Notes under the pieces: model-generated
Told to the model about the DNA's origin: nothing
Seen by the model: only the letters and a program-made list of their open reading frames with translations
Databases searched by the model: none
Position numbers and translations under genes: made by a program
NCBI GenBank assembly: GCA_964412105.1
Contig: CAYPNM010000018.1
Coordinates: forward strand, 1 to 59,312
DNA from: JAKAGZ01 sp964412105
Lineage (GTDB): Bacteria > Bacteroidota > Ignavibacteria > Ignavibacteriales > Ignavibacteriaceae
Direction of reading: 5' to 3'
DNA: 59,312 nt
Part shown: in pieces, positions 34,143 through 43,163 of the stretch
Layout of the letters: every line of letters begins with the position of its first letter
Numbering within the stretch: the stretch's first letter is position 1

Positions 34143-35957
34143 TTAGTTTGTATACATTTCTTCGATCAAATGGCCATAACGTTCCTCCACAAACTTTCTC
34201 TTGATTTTCATGCTTGGCGTAATTTCACCGCTTTCAATAGAAAAAGGTTTGTCAAGGAGCACAAATTTTCTAACCCTTTCATAATTTGCAAGTTGTTTCT
34301 GGAACTTTGACATATCATCTTCAATCACTTTGTAAATCTCAGAGTTTTTTACCAGATCTTTCTCATTTGAGTAAGATATCTTATGAGAATCAGCATATTC
34401 TTTTACAGCTTCAAAATCAGGGACGATAAGTGCACTTAAGAACATTCTACTGTCACCAATTAAAACAAACTGATCAATAAATTTGCTTGAGACAAAGAGA
34501 CTTTCAATAGGTGTTGGAGCAATATATTTGCCCGCAGTGGTTTTAAAAAGATGTTTTTTGCGGTCGGTTATAACGAGAAATCCATCGGCGTCAAAAACCC
34601 CTATATCTCCGGTATGGAGCCAGCCATCCTTAAGAACAGCATCAGTTTCTTTCCTGTTCTTATAATACCCCTGCATAATATTTGGACCACGAGCCAATAT
34701 TTCTCCATCCTTTGCAATTTTAACTTCAATTCCCGGGAGAACTTTTCCTACGGTACCGAATTTATAATCATCAACTCTATTTGCTGTAATGACCGGTGAT
34801 GATTCAGTGAGACCGTAGCCCTCAATAATTAGAATCCCAAGTGCTTCAAAAAATTCACCCAGCTCTCGTGATAAAGCTGCCCCACCTGAAATAAAAAATC
34901 TCAAATTTCCACCAGTTTTATCCTTTATCTTTTGTAAAACTAATTTATTGGCTAACCTATATTTAAGTGTTAGAGCAAGGGGAATTTTCTTAATTTTTTT
35001 TGCATGGGCATACTCCTTACCGATGTTCAAAGCCCAATAAAATATTTTTTGTTTTTTGGGAGGTTGACTTTCGACGTTCTTAATAACTTTAGAATAAATG
35101 CGTTCAAACAGTCTCGGGACCGAAGTCATTAATGTAGGCTTGACTTCTAACAGATTTGTGGAAACAGCTTCAATGCTTTCTGCGTAACACATCGTTCCGC
35201 CTGAAGCAAATCCTGTATAATATCCTCCCATCCTTTCAAATATATGACACAATGGCAGAAAAGAAAGCCACACATCAGTTTCATAAATAGGCAAAATTTC
35301 AAGAGCTGCTTTTGAGTTTGATAAGATATTCCAATGGGTCAGCATCACTCCTTTAGGTTCGCCTGTTGTACCTGAAGTATAAATGATTGTGCAAAGATCG
35401 TCTTTTTGAACTTTGTGCATTTTGTCTTTAAAATACTCTGGATCTTCCTGTTTTAGCTTGTCCCCATTAGTTTGTACTTCCTTGAAGGTTAATATATCCG
35501 GGTCAGACGATATGCCGTCTTTTTCATTTATCACAATTATAAAATCAAGTTTTGAACAGTTCTTTCTTATTTTTAAAATTTTATTCAATTGGAATTTATT
35601 TGAAACAATAATCCCTTTTGATTCGGAGTTGTTTAAAATAAACTCAATTGAATCTGAAGTGAGAGAAGGATAAAGAGGAACATCCACTGCACCAAGCCCA
35701 AGGATCGCCATATCACTGTAAACCCATTCCGGTCGGTTCTCCGATATTATGGCAATTCTGTCAAACTTGTTTATTCCAAGTGATGCCAAACCGAAAGCGA
35801 GATTCTCTGTTTCTTCCTTAAATTTATTATAAGTTATTCCTATATACTTACCATCTACTTTATGCATCATTACAAAGGATTTGGTGCGGTTTGCATATTC
35901 TTCTGTAAGAAATTCGAATAACTCAGGAACAGTTTTGTTAACCTTTAAGAGAGGCAT
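34143..35957 (-). CDS. fadD: Long-chain fatty acid-CoA ligase (AMP-forming)
   Basis: 604 residues of the ANL superfamily. The phosphate-binding P-loop is TIIYTSGTTGEPKGVMLTH, followed by FLPLCHIFERMGGYYTG, FFISGGAALSRELGEFFEAL and IIEGYGLTESSPVITANR (adenine/acyl site). The adenylation Asp and hinge are in WLHTGDIGVFDADGFLVITDRKKHLFK (split here around GDIG and DRKK). The length and ERMGGYYTG place it with bacterial FACL/Acsl-like enzymes. It activates fatty acids for lipid synthesis or beta-oxidation; no beta-oxidation genes are adjacent. Chain-length preference cannot be read. Confidence 0.93.
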   Translation of the reverse strand: MPLLKVNKTVPELFEFLTEEYANRTKSFVMMHKVDGKYIGITYNKFKEETENLAFGLASLGINKFDRIAIISENRPEWVYSDMAILGLGAVDVPLYPSLTSDSIEFILNNSESKGIIVSNKFQLNKILKIRKNCSKLDFIIVINEKDGISSDPDILTFKEVQTNGDKLKQEDPEYFKDKMHKVQKDDLCTIIYTSGTTGEPKGVMLTHWNILSNSKAALEILPIYETDVWLSFLPLCHIFERMGGYYTGFASGGTMCYAESIEAVSTNLLEVKPTLMTSVPRLFERIYSKVIKNVESQPPKKQKIFYWALNIGKEYAHAKKIKKIPLALTLKYRLANKLVLQKIKDKTGGNLRFFISGGAALSRELGEFFEALGILIIEGYGLTESSPVITANRVDDYKFGTVGKVLPGIEVKIAKDGEILARGPNIMQGYYKNRKETDAVLKDGWLHTGDIGVFDADGFLVITDRKKHLFKTTAGKYIAPTPIESLFVSSKFIDQFVLIGDSRMFLSALIVPDFEAVKEYADSHKISYSNEKDLVKNSEIYKVIEDDMSKFQKQLANYERVRKFVLLDKPFSIESGEITPSMKIKRKFVEERYGHLIEEMYTN

Positions 35958-36286
35958 AAATTTATCCTCAATTTGTTAAAATTTTCTAAGTACCCCTAGA
36001 TTGCAATTTGTCCTTCGTGTCAAGGTAGCAATATTTTTTTTGCCGCAGGAACCTAAAAGCATTATGACAGGTTTATTTTATAATATTAAATCATTTAAAA
36101 TTGGCTGAATAAGATAACATGTTCCTGAATAATTTCAATAATAATATTATGATATTGGGTAAAAATTAATTTGGATATTCAAATCAATTTGGGGCTTTAA
36201 ATTGCTTATATAGGCCAAAAACGTTAATTTTAATTTTATAATTAACGCAAATAATTGTAATTACAGAATAAAAAACAGGTTTTCCG
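35958..36286. other. 329-base divergent intergenic region (fadD/sucC)
   Basis: Very AT-rich, with no credible coding frame on either strand and no strong hairpin. It separates the minus-strand acyl-CoA ligase from plus-strand sucC and so must hold both promoters. I cannot assign -10/-35 boxes with confidence. Confidence 0.45.
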
Positions 36287-37453
36287 ATGAAAATTCATGA
36301 ATATCAGGCTAAAGAAATCTTAAGAAAATACAATGTTGCTGTGCCTAATGGTAAAGTAACCTTTTCAGCTGATGAAGCTGCGAATATTGCTCAAAATGAA
36401 ATTGGCGGCAGTGTATGGGTTGTAAAAGCTCAGATTCATGCAGGCGGGAGAGGTAAAGGAGGAGGGGTAAAAGTAGCTAATAGTCTGCAGGAAGTTTCAG
36501 ACTATGCAAGACAGATTATGGGGATGACTCTTGTAACACATCAAACAGGACCAGAAGGAAAGGTTGTTAAGCGTTTGCTGATTGAACAGGGAATGAATAT
36601 TGAAAGAGAACTTTATGTCGGCATAACCCTGGATAGATCAATTTCTCAAAATGTTTTAATGGTATCTACAGAAGGCGGAATGGAAATTGAAAAAGTTGCT
36701 GCCGAATCACCGGAAAAAATTGTTAAGGAAAGTATTGATCCTGCAATTGGCTTGCAGGCTTTTCAGGCCCGCAAACTTGCCTTCGCTCTTGGATTGGAAG
36801 GTATTCAGCATAAAAATGCAGTTAAATTTTTAATAGGGCTCTATAAAGCTTATGAAAAATCTGATTGTTCTCTTGCCGAAATAAATCCACTTGTTGTTAC
36901 CAAAGAAGGAGATGTAATAGCTCTTGATGCCAAGATGAATTTTGATGATAATGCATTGTACAGGCATCCTGATATTCTTGAGTACAGAGATCTTGACGAG
37001 GAAGCTCCACTTGAGATTGAAGCTTCAAAATATAATTTAAATTATATAAAGCTTGATGGAAATGTGGGTTGCATGGTTAATGGAGCAGGACTAGCCATGG
37101 CAACTATGGATATCATAAAACTCGCGGGAGGTGAACCTGCAAATTTTCTTGATGTGGGTGGCGGTGCAAATAAAACAACAGTAGCAAATGGTTTTAAGAT
37201 AATTCTTTCTGATCCGAATGTAAAAGCTATCTTGATAAATATCTTTGGCGGAATTGTAAGATGTGATCGTGTTGCCCAAGGTGTTATAGATGCTGCTAAA
37301 GAAATGGATATTCACGTTCCAATTGTTGTTCGGCTGGAAGGGACGAATGCCAAGGAGGCAGGTGAGTTACTAGCAGCTTCAGGTCTTAATTTTGAAGTTG
37401 CAGGAAGTTTGAAAGATGCAGCCGAAAAAGTTACTGCCGTATTGAATAGATAA
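36287..37453 (+). CDS. sucC: Succinyl-CoA ligase [ADP-forming] subunit beta
   Basis: 388 residues. ATP-grasp subunit of the TCA-cycle enzyme that interconverts succinyl-CoA and succinate. Conserved parts: MKIHEYQAKEILRKYNVAVP, VVKAQIHAGGRGKGGGVKVA (nucleotide site), SLAEINPLVVTKEGDVIALD (Mg ligands), and the C-terminal FLDVGGGANKTTVANGFKII and NIFGGIVRCDRVAQG. Full length. The partner sucD is not adjacent, since a terminator and a TPR gene follow, so the alpha subunit must be encoded elsewhere. Confidence 0.96.
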   Translation: MKIHEYQAKEILRKYNVAVPNGKVTFSADEAANIAQNEIGGSVWVVKAQIHAGGRGKGGGVKVANSLQEVSDYARQIMGMTLVTHQTGPEGKVVKRLLIEQGMNIERELYVGITLDRSISQNVLMVSTEGGMEIEKVAAESPEKIVKESIDPAIGLQAFQARKLAFALGLEGIQHKNAVKFLIGLYKAYEKSDCSLAEINPLVVTKEGDVIALDAKMNFDDNALYRHPDILEYRDLDEEAPLEIEASKYNLNYIKLDGNVGCMVNGAGLAMATMDIIKLAGGEPANFLDVGGGANKTTVANGFKIILSDPNVKAILINIFGGIVRCDRVAQGVIDAAKEMDIHVPIVVRLEGTNAKEAGELLAASGLNFEVAGSLKDAAEKVTAVLNR

Positions 37454-37479
37454 TAGATAGTCTAAATAATATAAAATTA

Positions 37480-37510
37480 AAGCTGTGCCTGATACAGGGT
37501 ACGGCTTTTT
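37480..37510 (+). terminator. Intrinsic terminator of sucC
   Basis: AAGCTGTGCC (37480-37489) pairs with GGTACGGCTT (37498-37507) in a ten-base-pair stem including two G-U pairs, followed by TTT, 27 bases after the stop codon. Confidence 0.8.
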
Positions 37511-37641
37511 CATTATGGGATAATTTTAGTTCAGGACAAGCAACTTCAAAAAAAGTGAGTAAATAAGCAAGTTGATTTTCGAAGTTAATAATAATACATT
37601 TTTTCAGTGCTTTTCAGAAATAATTTAGGAGTAGAAAATTA

Positions 37642-39060
37642 ATGTCTTACCTTGACTCCGGTTATACTAATGATGATGATTTTGATGAAAAGGAAAAGGA
37701 CATTGATCAGGAAATAGAAAACTGCAGGAAGATTCTTGACGAAGGGGATATATATCAAGCAATTGAAAGGGTTGAAGAAATTATTCAGCTTTGTATTGAA
37801 AATGAACGTTACTCGTCAGGTCTTGATATAGTTAACAGGCTTCTTGAAATTTCTCCTTACAATTCTGAGTACTGGCTGAAAAAAGGGACACTTTTAAATG
37901 GGCTTTGTGAGTTTGAGGAAGCATTATTGGCCTTTGAAAAATCACTATCACTTAATCCAGGCGATGCAGATGTTTATATTGAAAAATCCATAGCCGAGGA
38001 AAACATTGGGGAAATTAGCCGCGCAAAGGAATCATTACAGGCTGCAATAGATATGGATAGCCAGAATTCAGATGCTTATTTCAGTTTGGGTATATTATTT
38101 CAGAGACAAAATAAATTCAAAGAATCTATTAAGTATTTATTAACCGCTATAAAATTAGATCCCGAATTTGACGAAGCATATTATGAACTGGGATATTCAT
38201 ATGAAAATAATAATCAATTGACTGAAGCACTCAAGAAATATGATAAATTTCTTGATTTTCAGCCATATAATGCAAACGGTTGGTATAATAGAGGCGTTGT
38301 TTTAGCCAAGATGAACAAGCTTGAAAAGGCTATCGAAAGCTATGATCTTGCAATAGCTATAAGGCCGACCTTTGCGAGTGCCTGGTTTAATAAGGGGAAT
38401 GCATTTGCTGATCTTGGCAGGCTTCAGCAGGCTCTTGAAAGCTTTAAAGAATCATTATCAATCGAAAGTAATGATGAGGCATCTTGTTACAATATTGCGA
38501 ATATTTATGAAGAACTTGGAGAAATTAATTCGGCAATTAAATATTATACTGAGGCGTTAAAAATAAATGAACATTATTATGAAGCTTACCTTGCAAGGGG
38601 ATATTGCTATGATACTACAGGGAAATATCAGTTAGCTCTAAAGGATTTCAACAATGCTATATCACTTTCAAAAGATAATGCCGATGCATGGTATGCCAAA
38701 GCTGATCTGGAATATTCACTTGGAAAACTCCAGGAAGCTGCTGCAAGTTACAAAGCCGCGTTAAAAATTATTCCTGACAGTTACGAAATCTGGCATAATC
38801 TTGCACAAACTTATTTTGAGATGGCTGACTGGCTGGATGCACTGGAAGGATACGATAATTGTATCAGGATTAATCAGCAGGATGCTTCATCTTATTATGA
38901 AAAGGCTAAGATTAATTTTATACTCAAACGAACCAGGGAAGCTGTTGATTGTCTCAAATCAGCATTTGGAATAGATCCCGGATTTAAGAATGAGTTTGAA
39001 AAAGAATATCCGGATATAAAATCCTCTAAACTATTTAAAAAATTACTAGGGGAATTTTAA
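37642..39060 (+). CDS. Tetratricopeptide-repeat protein
   Basis: 472 residues. An acidic N-terminal segment (DDDFDEKEKDIDQEIENCRK) precedes about eleven tandem TPRs of 34 residues, for example NANGWYNRGVVLAKMNKLEK and NADAWYAKADLEYSLGKLQE, from about residue 55 to the end. There is no signal peptide or membrane segment, so it is probably a cytoplasmic protein-interaction scaffold. The client is unknown. TAGGAG lies upstream of ATG 37642. It stands alone between sucC and aroE. Confidence 0.88.
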   Translation: MSYLDSGYTNDDDFDEKEKDIDQEIENCRKILDEGDIYQAIERVEEIIQLCIENERYSSGLDIVNRLLEISPYNSEYWLKKGTLLNGLCEFEEALLAFEKSLSLNPGDADVYIEKSIAEENIGEISRAKESLQAAIDMDSQNSDAYFSLGILFQRQNKFKESIKYLLTAIKLDPEFDEAYYELGYSYENNNQLTEALKKYDKFLDFQPYNANGWYNRGVVLAKMNKLEKAIESYDLAIAIRPTFASAWFNKGNAFADLGRLQQALESFKESLSIESNDEASCYNIANIYEELGEINSAIKYYTEALKINEHYYEAYLARGYCYDTTGKYQLALKDFNNAISLSKDNADAWYAKADLEYSLGKLQEAAASYKAALKIIPDSYEIWHNLAQTYFEMADWLDALEGYDNCIRINQQDASSYYEKAKINFILKRTREAVDCLKSAFGIDPGFKNEFEKEYPDIKSSKLFKKLLGEF

Positions 39061-39244
39061 ATATTTAAAATTCCTTTCAATTTGAATCAGAAACTCTTTT
39101 CTGTAATTTAAAGGGGTGTGAAATATGCTTAAGGGAAATATTTTCTGATTCTTTTTATAATTTTGTGGTATACGTTTTTATTCCCCTCATTTTACGCTAT
39201 CTTACTATTTTAAGATTATTCATAAGCAGTAATTAATATTTACT

Positions 39245-40117
39245 ATGAAAAACCTAACACACGTGAACACAGGGTTGCTGGGCTTAATAGGACATCCAAT
39301 AAAGCAGTCCTATTCACCCTTTATACATAATGCTGCATTCGAAATGAAGAAGATGGATTATATCTATCTCCCGTTCGATATAACAAAATCAAATTTGAAA
39401 AGCGCAATTAAAGGAATGTCAATTTTAGGCATTAAGGGTTTTAATGTAACGATTCCGCATAAGGAAAATATTCTGGATTTGCTAGACACTATTTCTGAAG
39501 AAGCGTCAATTATTGGTGCCGTAAATACAGTAGTTAATGATCACGGTGAATTAAACGGATATAATACAGATGTTTATGGGGTTACTGAAGCTCTTGCGCC
39601 TTACAAAAAGGATTTAGCGGGCTCAATTATTTCTGTAGTAGGGGCAGGTGGAGCAACCCGCGCAGTGTTATATTCTTTAGTCAGAAATTATAAGCCTAAG
39701 GAGATTTTCCTGATCAATCGAAACGAGCAAAAAGCGGAATCTCTAAAAAAATATTTTAGTGAAAAAGTTAAGTTCGATGCCATTCACACCAAGGAGCTCT
39801 TTCCGCCCGATTTGGTGGAAATTTTTCAGGGCTCAAAGCTGATTATAAATGCAACTCCTTTAGGTATGTTCCCGGATATGAATGATTCAATAACGGAATT
39901 AAGCGACTCATTCAGAAAAGGCCAGATAGTTTTTGATCTAGTATATAATCCGGTAAACACAAAGCTTTTAAAACTGGCGAAAAAGAATGGTGCCGAAACA
40001 GTAGATGGATTGAGTATGTTAATTTACCAAGCAGCAAAATCTTTCGAACTCTGGACTGGCGAGGAAATGCCTCAGGAGCAGGTTAAAAATTCGATCAAAT
40101 ATTTTATTGAAAATTAA
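39245..40117 (+). CDS. aroE: Shikimate dehydrogenase
   Basis: 290 residues. NADP-dependent reduction of 3-dehydroshikimate in aromatic amino acid synthesis. Substrate-site motifs: GLIGHPIKQSYSPFIHNAAF (Ser pair), GFNVTIPHKENILD (catalytic Lys) and NGYNTDVYG (Asp). The cofactor loop is SVVGAGGATRAVLYSL, followed by a NRNEQKA phosphate-binding stretch. Its stop lies only two bases from the stop of the convergent aminotransferase gene, so the two transcripts must overlap at their 3' ends. Confidence 0.95.
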   Translation: MKNLTHVNTGLLGLIGHPIKQSYSPFIHNAAFEMKKMDYIYLPFDITKSNLKSAIKGMSILGIKGFNVTIPHKENILDLLDTISEEASIIGAVNTVVNDHGELNGYNTDVYGVTEALAPYKKDLAGSIISVVGAGGATRAVLYSLVRNYKPKEIFLINRNEQKAESLKKYFSEKVKFDAIHTKELFPPDLVEIFQGSKLIINATPLGMFPDMNDSITELSDSFRKGQIVFDLVYNPVNTKLLKLAKKNGAETVDGLSMLIYQAAKSFELWTGEEMPQEQVKNSIKYFIEN

Positions 40118-40119
40118 AT

Positions 40120-41313
40120 TCAGGGTTTCAGGTGCTGAATAGTTCCTTTAAATCTTTTGGAAGCCTCTTTAATATTCTCCATCGAAGTAGCATAAGAAAT
40201 TCGCAAATAACCTTCTGCTCCAAAGCCAGTACCGGGTACAACAGCAATTTTGCCATCAGTTAAAAGGTACATTGCCAGGTCAAAAGAATTATTTACTTTC
40301 ATCTTTTCATTTTTTCTGCCAAAAAAAGCGGAAACGTTTGGGAATAAAAAGAATGCCCCTTCAGGTTTGTAGCAGGTAATTCCATCTATAGAAATGAGCT
40401 GATCGTACAGATAATCCCTTCTCTTTTTATATTCTGTTCTCATATCAGATACTGCCGACTGTGAGCCTGTCAAAGCTTCAATGGCAGCATATTGCGATAC
40501 CGAAGACGGATGTGACGTAGAATGACTTTGAATTTTATTCATAGCCGAAATAACATCCTTAGGAGCCGCCGTGTAACCGATCCTCCATCCTGTCATTGAA
40601 TAAGATTTAGAAACTCCATTAACCAGAATTGTTCTCTTTTTAATTTCAGGACTTAAAGCTGCAAAACTTACAAACTCAAAATTATCGTAAACAAGCTTTT
40701 CATATATTTCATCTGAGATGATATAAAAGTTATGTTTTAAACAAACCGCCGCCAGATTTTCAAGTTCCTTTTTTGAATAAGCTGAACCAGTCGGATTTGA
40801 AGGATTACAAAGTATCAATGCCTTTGTTTTTGGTGAAATTGCTTTTTCAAGTTGCTCAGGTGTAATTCTGAAACCATTCTTTTCATTTGTTTCTACAAAA
40901 ATGGAATTACCTTCTGCCATGCTTACCATATCCGGATATGAAACCCAATAGGGTGCAGGAATAATAACTTCTTCACCTTCATTTACTGTTGCAAAGAGCG
41001 CATTAAAAACACTTTGCTTTGCTCCGCTTGTAACTATTATTTCGTTTATATCGTATTCGAGACCATTATCTGTTTTAAGTTTTTGTGCGATCGCTTTTCT
41101 AAGTTCAACGGTGCCAGCAATAGCAGTGTATCTCGTGTGATTGTCGTCAATGCCGAACTTTGCAGCTTCCTTTATATTATATGGCGTCGGGAAGTCCGGT
41201 TCACCTATACTAAAATCTATAACATTTATTCCCTGTGCCTGCATTCTTCTTGCTTCAGTTGCTACCCGCATTGTAGGCGATTCATTTATTTTATTCACCC
41301 GTTCTGCTAACAA
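40120..41313 (-). CDS. Class I aminotransferase (aspartate/prephenate type)
   Basis: 397 residues, fold type I PLP enzyme. PLP Lys in NGVSKSYSMTGWRIGY; substrate-carboxylate Arg near the C-terminus in GYLRISYATSMENIKEA; IDFSIGEPDFPTPYNIKEAA at the N-terminus; CNPSNPTGSAYSKKEL. This is subgroup I-beta/gamma, in which some members accept prephenate as well as oxaloacetate. With tyrA and aroE in the window a role in tyrosine/phenylalanine synthesis is possible, but sequence alone does not decide. TTG start at 41313, set by AAGGAG six bases before it. Confidence 0.9.
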   Translation of the reverse strand: MLAERVNKINESPTMRVATEARRMQAQGINVIDFSIGEPDFPTPYNIKEAAKFGIDDNHTRYTAIAGTVELRKAIAQKLKTDNGLEYDINEIIVTSGAKQSVFNALFATVNEGEEVIIPAPYWVSYPDMVSMAEGNSIFVETNEKNGFRITPEQLEKAISPKTKALILCNPSNPTGSAYSKKELENLAAVCLKHNFYIISDEIYEKLVYDNFEFVSFAALSPEIKKRTILVNGVSKSYSMTGWRIGYTAAPKDVISAMNKIQSHSTSHPSSVSQYAAIEALTGSQSAVSDMRTEYKKRRDYLYDQLISIDGITCYKPEGAFFLFPNVSAFFGRKNEKMKVNNSFDLAMYLLTDGKIAVVPGTGFGAEGYLRISYATSMENIKEASKRFKGTIQHLKP

Positions 41314-41319
41314 GTTATA

Positions 41320-41325
41320 CTCCTT
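41320..41325 (-). promoter_or_regulatory. Shine-Dalgarno that fixes a TTG start
   Basis: AAGGAG on the minus strand, six bases before TTG at 41313, the start of the aminotransferase. Confidence 0.7.
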
Positions 41326-41472
41326 ATAAAGTACTAATAAATATTGAGCACAAATAAATATCTATTATAGATTACGGCTACTGAAGATGAAAATAATCTT
41401 AAAAATAACTTGCGGTAAATATACAATTAGTAAAAATAAGTGTAAAGATATGTGAGAGGTAAGCAATGATAA

Positions 41473-41501
41473 GTATCCCGTGAAAGGATTTCGCGGGATA
41501 C
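41473..41501 (-). terminator. Hairpin downstream of pckA
   Basis: GTATCCCGTGA (41473-41483) pairs with TCGCGGGATAC (41491-41501) over eleven positions, one of them G-U, with a seven-base loop. It lies 12 bases past the pckA stop. The following minus-strand sequence TTATCATTGCTT is only partly U-rich, so it may be a terminator or an mRNA 3'-end protector. Confidence 0.6.
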
Positions 41502-41513
41502 CTCTATAAAAGA

Positions 41514-43163
41514 TTATCTTTTTAATCTAACCGGGCCAGCTTGGATCACTTCAGTTGTACATCCCTTTTCGAAAAGCTTAAAGTTCTCAATAAAGCGTGC
41601 TGCCAGCGCATCATATTTTTTCCAATAGTCCTCTTTGTCACCCCAGGAATTTGATGGTTCAAGAACATCTTCAGGAACTTCGGGGCAGGAGAGAGGTACC
41701 TCGAAGCCGAATAATTTATCTTTCCTGTACTTTACCTTATCAAGTTTACCTTCGAGCGCTGCATTGAGTAAGTTCCTTGTATGTCTTATACTAATTCGCT
41801 TGCCTACCCCAAATCTTCCACCAACCCAGCCGGTGTTTACCAGCCAGACATTTGCTTTATGCTTTAACATCCTTTCCTTTAGCATTGCTGCATACTCAAA
41901 GGGGTGCCTGACCATAAAAGGTGCACCAAAGCAAGCACTAAATGTAATTTGAGGTTCTATTCCAAGTCCGATTTCGGTACCAGCGATTTTAGAAGTATAA
42001 CCACTGATAAAATGATACTGTGCCTGTGCAGGGTTTAGTTTCGCAATCGGAGGCATGACTCCAGAAGCATCGCAGGTTAGGAAAATTACATTTTTTGGGT
42101 GAGTATGAACATACCCTTCAGGGACAATATTAGGAATTAACTCCAGAGGATAGGAAGCTCGTGTGTTTTCGGTAATAGAATCATCTTCAAGGTCTATGTA
42201 TCTAGATACAGGATCATAAACAACATTTTCGAGAATCGTGCCGTAGCTTCTAGTAGTAGCATAAATTTCCGGTTCGTGTTCGGCCGATAACCTTATCACT
42301 TTTGCATAGCAGCCGCCTTCAAAATTAAATACACCCTTACCACTCCATCCATGTTCGTCATCGCCGATCAATCTGCGTTTTGGATCAGCAGAGAGAGTTG
42401 TTTTTCCTGTACCGCTTAATCCGAAAAACAAAGCCACATCTCCGTCTTTACCTACGTTAGCCGAACAATGCATCGGCAAAACATCCTTAAAAGTTAGCAA
42501 GAAATTTAGAAGTGTGAAGACAGATTTCTTAATCTCGCCGCCGTAAAGTGAGTTTGCTATGACAGCTGTGTTTGTTTCAAAATTCAAAACAATTCCTGTA
42601 TCTGTTCGCGTTCCATCAATTTTAGGATCAACTTTAAAACCAGGAATAGTAATTAACGTAAATTCAGGGACAAACTTCTTAAGTTCATCTTTATCTTCCG
42701 TAGTGATAAACATGTTTCTTGCAAACAGACTATGCCATGCTTTTTCGGTTATAACTCGGATTGCCATTCTGTATTCAGGATCGGCACCGACATAACAATC
42801 CTGGACAAAAAACTCTTCTCCCTGAGCATAAGCCTGAACCCTTGTCATCAAGGCATTAAATTTTTCAGAACTGAAAGGGCGATTATAAACACCCCACCAG
42901 ATTTTATTTTCAGTTCCTTCTTCTCTGACAATAAATTTATCTGCGGCAGCTCTAGCTGTATGTTTCCCAGTATTGACTATAATTGGACCACCATTTGCAA
43001 CTCTGCCCTCATTCCTGAAAACTATTTCTTCGTATAATGCTGCATCGGGAAGGTTCCAGTAAACCTGATCGAGTTGAACAAGCCCGTGATTATCCAGTTT
43101 AAAATCTGCAGCTAATTCTTTAGCTTGTTTTGTAGCGGGTGTGTTAAATTCAAGATATTTCAT
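41514..43163 (-). CDS. pckA: Phosphoenolpyruvate carboxykinase (ATP)
   Basis: About 549 residues. Converts oxaloacetate plus ATP to PEP, CO2 and ADP (gluconeogenesis), or runs in reverse in some anaerobes. ATP-type signatures: FFGLSGTGKTTLSADPKRRL (kinase-1a/P-loop), IGDDEHGWSGKGVFNFEGGC (kinase-2, metal site), CSANVGKDGDVAL, and VWLVNTGWVGGRFGVGKRIS. I place the start at ATG 43163, which overlaps the aminotransferase stop as ATGA; a TTG at 43169 would add two residues. The overlap implies translational coupling with an enzyme that makes oxaloacetate. A strong hairpin follows. Confidence 0.96.
   Translation of the reverse strand: MKYLEFNTPATKQAKELAADFKLDNHGLVQLDQVYWNLPDAALYEEIVFRNEGRVANGGPIIVNTGKHTARAAADKFIVREEGTENKIWWGVYNRPFSSEKFNALMTRVQAYAQGEEFFVQDCYVGADPEYRMAIRVITEKAWHSLFARNMFITTEDKDELKKFVPEFTLITIPGFKVDPKIDGTRTDTGIVLNFETNTAVIANSLYGGEIKKSVFTLLNFLLTFKDVLPMHCSANVGKDGDVALFFGLSGTGKTTLSADPKRRLIGDDEHGWSGKGVFNFEGGCYAKVIRLSAEHEPEIYATTRSYGTILENVVYDPVSRYIDLEDDSITENTRASYPLELIPNIVPEGYVHTHPKNVIFLTCDASGVMPPIAKLNPAQAQYHFISGYTSKIAGTEIGLGIEPQITFSACFGAPFMVRHPFEYAAMLKERMLKHKANVWLVNTGWVGGRFGVGKRISIRHTRNLLNAALEGKLDKVKYRKDKLFGFEVPLSCPEVPEDVLEPSNSWGDKEDYWKKYDALAARFIENFKLFEKGCTTEVIQAGPVRLKR

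Noticed and set aside
1934..39165. TAnnTTTG words (Bacteroidota -7 promoter box) at 1934, 3339, 13851, 28278, 33296 and 39158
   Set aside because: They precede plus-strand genes or open frames, but no TTTG box is found at the expected distance upstream, none was found before the minus-strand genes, and the word is frequent in AT-rich DNA. Not enough to call promoters.
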